A stretch of 64,000 nt of DNA, taken from positions 6,064,001 through 6,128,000 of the forward strand of contig NC_064034.1 in the NCBI RefSeq assembly GCF_932526225.1, written 5' to 3'. A model generated the notes under the pieces. The model was not told where the DNA came from. It worked only from the letters and a program-made list of their open reading frames with translations, and ran no database searches. This document shows positions 40,701 to 52,700 of the stretch, piece by piece. Made by a program: the position numbers and the translations under genes. This stretch comes from Nematostella vectensis (lineage: Eukaryota; Cnidaria; Anthozoa; Actiniaria; Edwardsiidae). Each line of letters starts with the position of its first letter. The stretch's first letter is position 1.

Positions 40701-43700
40701 CATGGTTGAGAAGGAATCGCGAAGTGTCCTGGTCTCTAGTGTGAAATATATACCTGCAATCTCCCTTCGATTGCTATCGCCGTCATCTACAAGGTCAACT
40801 GGCCGCTGCTGCTGATTACTCCTTCCTTCATCGACTTGATCGCTTGTGCTTTCTTCTTCAATTCCGTTGTTGATGGAGTCCATTTGCATCGCTGGCTTCC
40901 TCTTGGATGATTCACGGCTTCTTCTTCTTCTACAAAAAGCGTTCAAATCGGAATAATGTGCCGATTTTTAAGAGATAAGAACATTATAAGAATTTGTGTT
41001 TATTAAGATTATTTGGTACCATATAAGTGCCTTTCTGAATGCGATCAATAGAGGTTTTCACTTGATGGGCGACGAGCTTAATAAAAGAACAGCTGTACCT
41101 CTGCCCTTATTAAGATATCGGTAAAGTTTTCCAAGACGTCATTACCTTATAATGAGAAATAAAAAGGCGGCGACAGCCAAAAGAAGCAGAAGCACGACTA
41201 TCCCTCCAGCAACGGCTCCTACAGGCGTAGGAGGGTCGGCAATTTTGTTTTCCTTGATTTCTACAGAGAACTCTGAGCATGTTTGACAAAAAAACATTAA
41301 CCATCAACCATATTATGGCTTAAAATGAAGTTTATACCATAGATGAAACAAACCCGACTGCTTTACCTATTATTCCAGCAAGAGCAACTTTTCCACACAA
41401 GATATCAACCTTAAAATATATTATATGGTCAGAATGACACAAGTAACACTGTCACTTCATTAAAAAAATCTAAGAAAAAAAAATAAGATTCACCACATTA
41501 CCTTTTCGTCGCCCAGGTAGGTCATTCCTCTGATGTAGACCTTATAGTTGCTGCCTTTTTCAAGAGCTTTGTTCTTGTAATTATGCTGTCTTCCTGTGAA
41601 TTTTTTTTCGTCACCAATGATGATTGTCCTGTTCATGTTAAAGGCATCCAATTCCGCTACAATGTAGTAATTTCTTTTCTTTCTCTGTTTGTCGTCTTCA
41701 CAAAGCGCTTCTGCTTGAATCTCTGTCAGGTTCACGTTATCTGACTTCACTTTAAGAACTATAACCTGGTACGAACTGACAAACAAGTAAATGAATTGAC
41801 AGATTCGAGAGTGCGTTTAATTCATGAACTTTGGTACTCACTCTATGGGACCGTTTATTTGCTCTGCCCTCCATAATGTAACGTTCGTGTCGCGAGATAT
41901 TCTGCCCACCGTCGGCGCTACAGGTTCTAGGATTATCATAATAGGTTAATGCTTCCCCCCCCCCCCCCCCCCCCGGTAATAATGACGGTCAGTTTATGAA
42001 CATCACGACAATGATAATGAAGTAGCCTACCCGCCACTTTTGTAGTCAAAGCTGTAAATGTAACTGGTTTACTTGTTCCACATTTCGTAGATGACGTTAT
42101 ATTGAAGATGTACTTTGTCCCCGGAATAAGATCGTCTTTGGTGACAGACTGGGACGAGGTAGTAATTTCTCCCTTGTGTCCTTTCCATTTCGGCCAGTAG
42201 GACTTCATGCCTCTATACGTGATCTGCAAGACACGCCACGTGAGTATTCATTTGACACAACATTCCCCTTAAACTGGACGGACATAGTGACATCTTCCAA
42301 GTATCTCCTCTCTCGGGAGTCCTGGATCCAGCCCTACAAAATGTTGGTCGAGCAGAAACAGGCCACATGGTAGTAAATTTCCACTAGAGGGGGAGGGGCT
42401 CATTATATGTGTCTCAAAATTGTTTCATAAGGTAAAGCTTACCGTGTAACTGACTGATCCTACAAAGTCCGGGGGTCTCCATTTAAGGAGAACCGAAGTT
42501 TCGGTCTCTTTTGAAGCCATCAGCGCCGTTGGAGTCCCTGGAGCTATGTGTATGGAAATAAAAGATAATCCTAGTTATTGAAAACAAGCACGTACCTAAC
42601 ATTGCATAGAAAGAGTGATCTGTCATTTTATGTGTATAGCTCTGGCTGTACGGGGTATTGAAACATACGGGATGTCTGTAACTTGCCTTTATGGCTGTAG
42701 GGGATATTCTCCATACGTGATGTTGATACATACGGGGTATTGAAACATACGGGATGTCTGTAACTTGCCTTTATGGCTGTAGGGGATATTCTCCATACGT
42801 GTTGTTGATACGTCTGTAGCGTGTGTTGTGGGCTGTGTATGTAATACTCATTTATGCATACATATGTTTGTAGCGTTTATTGTAGGCTATGTATGTAATA
42901 CTCATTTATGCATACGGGATATTGATACATACGGGATGTTTGTAGCGTTTATTGTAGGGTGTGTATGTAATACTCATTTAAGCATACGGGATATTGATAC
43001 ATACGGGAAGTCTATAGCGTGTATCGTGGGCTGTGTATGTAATACTCAATTATGCATACGGGATATTTATACATACGGGATGTCTGTAGCGTGTATTGTG
43101 GGCAGTATGTGTAATACTCATTCATTCATACGGGATATTGATACATACGGGATGTCTGTAGCGTGTATTGTAGGCTATGTATGTAATACTCATTTATGCA
43201 TACATATGTTTGTAGCGTGTATCGTGGGCTGTGCATGTAATACTCATTTATGCATACGGGATATTGATACATACGGGATGTCGGTAGCGTGTATTGTTGG
43301 CTGTATATGTAATACTCATTTATGCATACGGGATATTGATACATACGGGATGTCTGTAGCGTTTATTGTTGGCTGTGTATCTAATACTCATTCATGCATA
43401 CGGGATATTGATACATACGGGATGTCTGTATCGTGTATTATGGGCTGTGTAAAGTGCAATACTCATTCTTGCATACGGGATATTGATACATACGGGATGT
43501 CTGTAGCGTGTATCGTTGACTGAATATGTAATACTCATTTAAGTATACGTGATATTAATACATACGGGGTGTCAGTAGCGTGTATTGTTAGCTGTATGTG
43601 TAATACTCATTCATGCATACGGGATATTGATACATACGGGATGTTTGTAGCGTGTATTGTGGGCTGTACGGACCAGGTCCTTTTCCTGTTCTCGCCCGCA

Positions 43701-46700
43701 CCCGCAGATGGTAAATGGTGCAACTTTCCAGATTATGCAGTACGATGTACGTCAAGGTGGAAGTGAAGGACTCTGGAATGGACCACCTGCGCCGTCTGGC
43801 TTGTCCGGAACTTAGTTCCAGATCGTAACTGGTGATGATTCCGTTGCGCTGATCTTTGGGGATTGAGCTCCAACTGATATTGAATGTCGTTGAGTTGATT
43901 TCGGAGTGACTTACAGCGGAGGGTGATGCACTTGGAACTGATTACAAAAAAACAATCTTAGTTCTTGTTACCAACCATCATTTAGATCGCCTAAGTTGAA
44001 AACATCATTGCTTACATCTTTATCTTTTTAGAATAGCATATTTATAGTAATACTACGTAGCACATTTGTTAATCGCTTACCATCTTCGTCGGTCCGCACT
44101 TGTGTAGCTGTAGAGTCCGGGCCTTTGAACACGTGGTTACGCACTGACACCGAAACTTCATAGTAAGTGAATTTCTTGAGTCCTGTAATGGTGAAGCTCC
44201 GTGTCATGTGATTGGTCGTGTTGTACAAAGTACCGCCTCCCTCTTCCTTGTACGTGATATTGAAGCCTTGGAACTCGCCATATATTTTATCTGTCGCTGT
44301 GAACTACAAACGTCAGAGAAGTACTATTTCACGCTTGTTATCAAGATAAGAGAGACTGGCCTTGTCCCGTACCTCCCCTCCCCTCCCGTCCCTCCCGTGC
44401 AAGCACCAGGGCAAATATCGGCAACAAATGATATCTCACCGTCCATGTTAGGTCCACTGATGTAGATGAACCTGGCGCGATCCTTGAGATTGTTGGGATG
44501 CCTTCAGGAACTGAGATAAGATAATGATGATCGGACCTTTTAGTTGTGCCTTTATACACACTAGACAGTGCAAACCTCAAAGATAAACAACATTGGTTAT
44601 GTCTGCACATAGAATTAGTCGAAAAACATTATTTGATTTGAAGGTACTACAAGGTATTGCAGTATCTTCGGAAGCACCTATTAGACACACAATGAGCGTT
44701 GTTAGGTATGTTGACACTTACTGAACACATGCCCTGTGTAATATCAGAAAAGTACACATACCATCGGGTTTGGTTCTCGCGACAACTGGAGTGTTCCACG
44801 GACCGTGCTTGACTGTATATCCGCAAACTTTGATTGTGTACTCGGTATACTTTTCAAGATCGCTGATATCGAAGCTCGTTCTAGGTGCGTTGATTTCCGT
44901 CGTTTCATCGCTTCCACCGTTCTTGTGATACGATATGACGTATTTGCGGACTATCCCGTTCGTACATGTCCCAGGAAGAGCTGACCATGTGACACGGATG
45001 GACGTTGACGTCATTACAGTTGTACTAAGGGATGTGGGTGCGCAGTCAGGAGCTGCACGTAAAAGGGAAGACTCAAGAGATGACAATGGTTTGGTTCGGA
45101 AGAAAGCTTGCTTTTACAAAAAAACATTTTCTAGAGATATCCATACCGAGATATCCATAACCGAAAAATTGCGAATTCTCACTCATTTCTTAAAATCACT
45201 GATTGCAAATTCGACAAATTTCCGAAATACCTTAAATTCTAGTTAAAGAACTGCCAAGTTCGTATTTCTTTATTGCCCACCTTCTTCATTTCTAGAACCC
45301 GCCCTCTTTAGGGGGGATCCTGGATTCGCTACTTAGACTTACCATCCTCTCTGGTTCTCCCTATATATGGGGCGCTCCAAGGACCATCACTAACTGTACA
45401 CCCGCGTACTTTGACCGTGTACTGCGTGTACTTCGCCAGATTGCTGATATCCACGCTTGTCTTGGGTACGATGACCTCCGTGGTTTGTTCGCTACCACCG
45501 TGCCTGTGATACGATATGACGTATTTGCGGACGATTCCGTTCGTGCATGCATCAGAAAGAGCTCTCCAGTTGACACGGATTGACGTTGACGTCATCGCCA
45601 TGGTACTTAAAATTGTAGGGGCACAGTCCGGGGCTGCAACAAAAGCATTTGAACCCTATTAAACTCTTCATTTTTTTTAAGGAACATACAATGAAAAGTC
45701 AATTGTAGATTGGGTAGACAGGTTTTATTGGTTTGAGACTTATAATTGCTACCTTTAATGTTTGGCCGAAAAACTGGGTTTGAAAACAGTTTGTACCCCA
45801 TATATAACCACCGCTCCCCTAAGCTTTATAATATATGCATGATACTTTTGGCTCCGATGTACTAACTACTTTTTAACCGGGCGCGAGGTCTGTACGGAGA
45901 AATATCAAAAAAGGTCTTGAATGTTACGGCCCAAGGCCGCAGGTCCGTGCAGACAAGACCAAGGTCTGATATTTCTTTGTACAGACCGTGCAAGCGAGTT
46001 TAATCAAAGTTTTATTATATGCCTTTAAAAAAATTGAAATGACGAGAAAACAAATCAACTTTCGCTTTCGCGCGAATATCGATGATTGGTTTATGGATCC
46101 ATTTGAAAAAGGCGGGAAAACAAGAAACACTCGCACACAGTCAACTTAAAAAAATGTCCCAGGCCTGTACAAACAATACGGGTATCACTTGTGTTTTCCT
46201 TGTAGTGTTACTCACCGTCCTCCCAGGTCTGTACAATGCTACTCACCGTCCTCCCAGGTCTGTACAATGTTACTCACCGTCCTCCAAGGTCTGTACAATG
46301 CTACTCACCGTCCTCCAAGGTCTGTACAATGCTACTCACCGTCCTCCCAGGTCTGTACAATGCTACTCACCGTCCTCCCAGGTCTGTACAATGCTACTCA
46401 CCGTCCTCCAAGGTCTGTATAATACGCGCGTCACTTGTGGCTCCCGCATATCGAGAGTTACTTGCGTTGACAGTGAGAGTGTAATTTGTGAATTTCCTGA
46501 GCGAGGAAAGCTCGAGGTGCCGCATGTTGGTATCTGTTATTTTTCTTGTATTTGTTATCCTTTGGCCATCGCTTGCCGTGTACTCATATTGTATTATGTA
46601 TTCCTTGAATATCCCGTTTAACCTGTAGTTTGCTGAAGTCTAAAACACAAGGACATTAAAACTTGTACAAAATGGCCGATAGTTTAGAAAAAAAAAACAG

Positions 46701-49700
46701 ACTTAAGATGTGCAACGTTTCCCTGGTGGGCTGATCAGGCAACTGAGAGAAGAAGAAAAAAAACTTTTTGCGTAGAGTGAGAGTCGTGAGATTCGATAGT
46801 CCCGTCTGTGCTTTCACTAAAACATTGTACTGACTGTACTGACAGTTTCTTACAGTATTTAACACACTGTTTATTGTTTATTGTTATGTTGTAATATTTG
46901 GGTTACCTGTGCAAGCGCCTTTACCAGGTCAGCTATTACGCACTTTTGTTTGAACGGCCATGTTGTTTGAAAGCATAAGGTTTGCGAAATAAAGCCCATC
47001 TTCTTGGCTTTGACAGTGTTTATTCTTCACTACAGTGTCTACTACTCAATAGATGAGCGCTCTGCATTTTTTCATGAAACAAGGGATAAAACATGCGAGG
47101 AACTAGCATCCTGTACAAAAAATATTTCGATTTTTTTTGTTTATTTTGTATGTTTAGGTTCCTTATTTGCCGAAAAAAATCACTTTATTTCTCCATTTCG
47201 TCCTAATACCGCACTTGTAGAGATCAAATGTGGTGCGTTGCCCTGATGTGAGCTACGGTGCAATCCCAGTGTCTTTAAATGATTTCGTGCACCATTGACG
47301 CCCTTAGAGTTTTAAGCTTACATTTAAAAAGAGGTTAGAGCTATCTTGAAAGAATGGTGCGAGAAGGAATATGGCGTTTTAGTCTGACATACCGTCCATT
47401 CAACCCGGATGGCTGTTGATGATGTTGATGTCGCCTGAGAAATGACTATCTTGCCATCAGGATCTGGAAATTAAAAGTAAGTAAAACCAAATTTGTAGTG
47501 GCTTGAAATAGGTTAGAAATTAGATACTTGCTTTTAGGGCATAGCTGTCCCGCTATGTCCGTAATTACCCAAGTTTAGCGACATCTTTATTTCGGCAACT
47601 TCTGTTTTCCGGGGACTTCTGTAACTTACATATTTCATTGTATATACCCTTTTTTAATTGAGATGAGAAGATGGCATTTTGGTCGACATCTAATGTCGAG
47701 GTCATCAAGTAGTGTTACTCACAGCACTCGATGTTGCCAAATAGGTCTGCTCGTAAACAGATTGCGCTATTCCAGGTCAGTGGCGTGATTCTGACGTAGC
47801 GCGCTCTGATTTTGTGATTGAACCAGTTGATAACAGTAAGGCCCTTGTTCGCGTTACCATTAAGGCTCTAAAAAGAAACAAGCAAGGATTTTATTTAATC
47901 TGTTTTACTGATCTAGATTTAGAACATGGGCTTTAAGGTTTTGGGAATGCTCGAAAACCCAGCGGCCTTTGCGGGCGCTCCAAAATGGCGCGGCCGAACG
48001 AGAGAGCGATGGACCCTCGAGCATTATGGGGCAATTACGCAAAGAACTGCATAAAAAAGCTTTCAAAGTAACCCTTGCAAAACGAAATGTTCAAAGGAAT
48101 TCCAGTGATCAGGACCACTATACTTTTTAATTCTATTCTCAGTATTTTTACCCTTCAGTAGTTTTTTTTTTCCGGATAGGTATTTTAATAGTTTTTTCTT
48201 TTAATGGGGGGGGGGGGGGGGGGGGGGACCAGGGGGTTTCAGAGAAACTAGTGGGAGGCGCGAATCGCCCCTCCGGGCCTCTTAGCCCCGTCTCCCCGTC
48301 TTAGGCCTGGGAGGCGCGAATCCCCCCTCCAAGCCCCCAGCCCCGTCTCTATATATCAGGCAGATAATGCTTCACGTACATAAACAATCGGCAAAAGCTA
48401 ATGTAGGCCAAATCGATTTCACGTACATAAGCTTTTGGCAATTGCTCATGTAGGCCAAATCGATTTCACGTACATAAGCTTTGGCAATTGCTAATGTAGG
48501 CCAAATCGATTTCACGTACATAAGCTTTTGGCAATTGCTCATGTAGGCCAAATCGATTTCACGTACATAAGCTTTTGGCAATTGCTCATGTAGGCCAAAT
48601 CGATTTCACTTACATAAGCTTTTGGCAATTGCTAATGTAGGCCGGGGCCGTTCCGCGTACATAAGGTCGGGGCGAAAAAGCGCATGGATAAATCTACGCA
48701 AAACCTACGGAGCGCGGAATAACCGTTTTTCAAAGCCGCTGGCGTGGCGTTTAAACCTGAGTTCTACTCGAACACCTCGCTCCCGAACTCCTCGCGAATT
48801 TCTCGCAGCCTCTTTTTCATCTTTTCGCGTGCCTCCAGGGAGGGCCCTTTCCCGCTTTTTTTATCACGCGGTGCGAGGCCGTGTCGAGCTCTGATAGCGG
48901 CCTTGAGCGCGTGGTATCTCTCTTGTTCCTGAAGTATTAGCCGAAACTCTTCTTCTGAGATATGCCCGTCCTGCAGAGCCTTAGAGACCAGCTCTCTGAT
49001 CGAGTTTTTCCTACTTTCCGCTAAAACCATCGTGTCTTCGTGTTTAGCCAACTTGCTCGTAAGACCCCTAGAGACTACCCCCGCGCCCGCGCCCACGACA
49101 CCGACCAGCCCAGCGACCCCTGCCAGCGGACCGCCGATCAGAACCCCTATCCCACTCAAAGAGACCCCCACCCCGGCACTGGAAAGCGCCCCTGCAGCGA
49201 TGCCGGATGCCACAGACACAGCATGGGTAACGGCAAAGGCGCGCTTATACTTCTTCCGCACCTGTCGATGATGCGTTATCTCGTTGTCTAGAACCGCCTG
49301 AGTGTCACATATTTTCTGGAGTCGGAAGCTTTGCACGTCGCCGCCGATGCTTGCCGGAGCGGTAGGCGTCATGTGCGTTTGCGGGCAGACGCTGGGAAGC
49401 GAGGGGTACATGGCACCGCTGCTAACGTCGCTGTTTGCCATGCTTGTTATGTCGGACCTAGGTTAGCTCTAATACGAGGCGAACAGGCTTGCCCTTCAAG
49501 TCCAACCGTCTACCGCGGTCATCAGTGATCCATATCCAGATACTCGAGACAAACTCAGAGGAAGATGCTGCGACACAAACGGGGATGTCGAGTCCATAGA
49601 CGACTTTCTCGTGCGGCCTCCCGAGGGTTTCTAGGCAAGCGAGAACGTTTGAAGGCTCGTCTAAGGAGAGGCATTGCGAGCGGTCTACGATATCGCAGAA

Positions 49701-52700
49701 GATGTGGAGGGCCTCTATTTTCGGCAAAGCCACCTTAAGTGCCCCCCCCCCACGGGCAGTGCGAGGCCCCGCCACCCCCCCAACTGATCGTCTTTAGCCT
49801 CTAGGCCAAATAGTGCGCAAAGCTCGGCATTCAGGAACGCAACGCCTTTGGATACGAGCGCGATCTTCCCGGTGAGGGGATCCAGCTTCGCGGTCAGAAT
49901 CTTGCTTTCAGCGCGGTTGATCGTTTCCACGATGGACTCGGCCGTGTGGTGCCCGGCTGGCAGAGTAGCGATGGGCGGGAGGGAGGCTATAGTCGTTATC
50001 TGATGCTCCCGCTCGAGATTATACCAGCTGTTAAACAGCGAGCACTGCCGGAGCGCCACGAAGCGTGAGCGCCTTATCGGCTGCTCGAAGAAGAGCTTCT
50101 GTTCGCCTTTGGTGAGCACAATATGTAGGATCACCATTGTGTTGAACATAGCCCGCCTTCGTGTTTAATAGGGCTGAGCATGGATTGAGAAGGCTGGCGG
50201 ATGCTGAACGAGGTTCCCCGAAGGAAGGAGGAGGAGACGAAGAAGGCGGCAGTTGCGGCGGGAGCCTCTATAGCCGAACATATCAAGCACGCTATAGCCG
50301 AACAAGCCAAACGCGCAAAAACCGGTTTCCCTAGGTCTCTGACCCTCGCGCAAAAGATGCTCTACGCCGTGCCCGCGACCCCCGTAGAGAGCACGGCCTC
50401 AGACATCACCCCACTACTCACGCAGCTGGAGATACACGTGGCTGAGGACAAATCATTCACGACTAGGGTCCGAGACATGTTCAAAGAGACAGTAGTCAAG
50501 CACAAGTCCGCCAAGGAGTCTCGCCGGTGGCTATCGGAGCCTTCCTATGGGTAATGGCCACAGCAACTCAACTTTGCGGTCTGGTGCGCAACCGCCGTAT
50601 GTGGGGTGTCCCTAACTGACCCCACTTTCGCCACGCTCCCCTCTGTCATCAGGGGATTTCTAAGGTTTCACGTCTACTTTACCACCCGGAGGATACTCTA
50701 CGAGCTCGGCGCCCCCTACCTGGCGACAGCCCGTTCACGCAAAAAGTAACCCCTACAAGAAGGCCGCTTTCGAGCGTCTATGCATAGAGTTCGGTTTGCC
50801 GCGTAAGCCGGACTTCCGATGGAAAGGCGGGCGGAACCACAGGCTAGGCGATGTGTTTGTGTTCTACCCGGGGGAGGGGTATCGCAACGTGCACGTGATC
50901 CGTGGCTACGACACGGCGGCGGACGAGTACCCGAGCCACCTCAAACTGTTTAGCGGCGAAGGTGTGACGTACAATAGTGGGAAGCAGGTGGGTTACATAC
51001 GCAACGACGACCACGGGGGCGTGCAATATAGCTGGTTTGCGCCTCCCAAAGGTGAGGGGCTGACAAAGGCAGGGCTAGGAAGACTCGATCGCTCGGTCGA
51101 GGCGTTCGTCTACACAGTGCTCGGCGCGCAGGTAAACGTCCGTTTCTCTATCGCGGGGGCCGGTGGGCCGGCCATGGAGGCGCAGGCGGAGTTCACGAAG
51201 CTGCTTGAAGACGCGATCATAGAAAACGACATCGCTCAAAGCGTGCAAAGGTACCAGTTAGCCGTGCAGGAGGCCAAGGTGAGACTGAGTCTTGCGGTCG
51301 CACCAGGAGTGTGGCTGATGCCGAGCGATCTGGTGATAAACACGCAAAGCGTCGTGGGCTACAACAATAAGCTGCAGAAAGCCACGGACTCCATGACGCT
51401 CGGCGCAAACGCGATCAACACCGAGACAAAGCCAGTCGGTGCTCATAACATGGCCGGTGGGCATCCTAGGCTGCAACACGTGACTGACCCTGGGATCGAC
51501 CGCGTGCCGTCCCGGCGGCAAAGCAAGGATTCCGCCCTGCGAAAGCGCACGCAGAGGGCGCGGCCTTGCCCCCTCTCCACGTACGCACGCTGCGCATAGC
51601 ATGACGGGCGAAAAAAGTGACCACACCGCCCTCAAGGCGGGGTTGTCGGCACTCGCGGTGGCCGCGGCGTATTACTTGTTCCGACTGCTTTGCATTCGAC
51701 GAACCAAGAACGCGGCTACGGCTAGAATGAGCAGCCACGCATTTTCGCCAAGGAATTTCACAGCTTCCCCTGCAGCCTTAAACACGAAATTCGCGATGCT
51801 GCCTACTAGCCCGGGGAGAAGCTCGCCTAGCTTTTTCCCGATGGCCTTAAGCCTGTTACCGACCCCTCTGGCCACGGAGGAGAGCGACTTGCCGAGCGAC
51901 GTCACAATGGCCGCGATCGTCGTCGCTACGGCCAACCCGATGGCGGTGACGGTAAAGCCGTACTTTTTGAAGATGGCTTTGATGCGCTCCCTTAGTGGCT
52001 TTTGGTTCTCGAGCTCTCGGTTTTCGCGTTCTAGTTCGTCAATCTCGGACAGCCTCTCCTCGTTGCGCTCACGGGCCTCTTGGCAGCTACTCTCTGACGC
52101 GTTAGGGTCGTCGATGGTCTCCCTGTCTGTGGCTACCACCCCTTGCCAATCTTGGACCCGTTCTGTGTTTTCCTGGATGATCTCTGCCACGGACCCCATC
52201 GCCAGCTTGAAGCCTTTCATATCTGCAACGTCCTGTCAGACGTCCCCGTCCGCGTTGAACAACTGTCTTGGTTTAGACCAGCCTCCTTTGCCGAGGTTGC
52301 GAACCTGTATTAGCGTCTTTCCCCTCCGGTCTGACTGGAACCGTATCAGATTCTCGTTAAGGTCTGGGTATTCCTCCCTGAGGGACTGGAGACCGGGTCT
52401 TGTCGCTGCACCCTCTGTGATGAACGAGGTTTCAGCGCTTGCCGTTCCGGCGGTTTGCGTTGCGCTTCGCGTAGCCATGCTATGCGCAGCATGCGTACGC
52501 GACGACGTGCTCGTCATTGGGATCGACTCCCCATCGTCGGGGTCAAACGGGATAAGGGGCGTCGTCCCGTCGTCCCCCGCCCCGCGATCGGCGGACGCAC
52601 CCGGCAAGGTATCGTCAATGTCAACGTCAACATCACCCATGATGCGTGCGCATAACTCGTGCTACGCTATATTAGACATGTCTAACAGTCCGCACCATAG

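Noticed and set aside
47940-48060. GC-rich patch with a 36-codon frame and CCAAAATGGCGCGGCC
   Set aside because: Too short, with no domain and no splice link to gene 3; possibly an old repeat fragment beside the Polinton.
48372-48581. 69-codon minus-strand frame with [15 protein letters not shown] repeats
   Set aside because: Translation of the 47-bp terminal repeat units.
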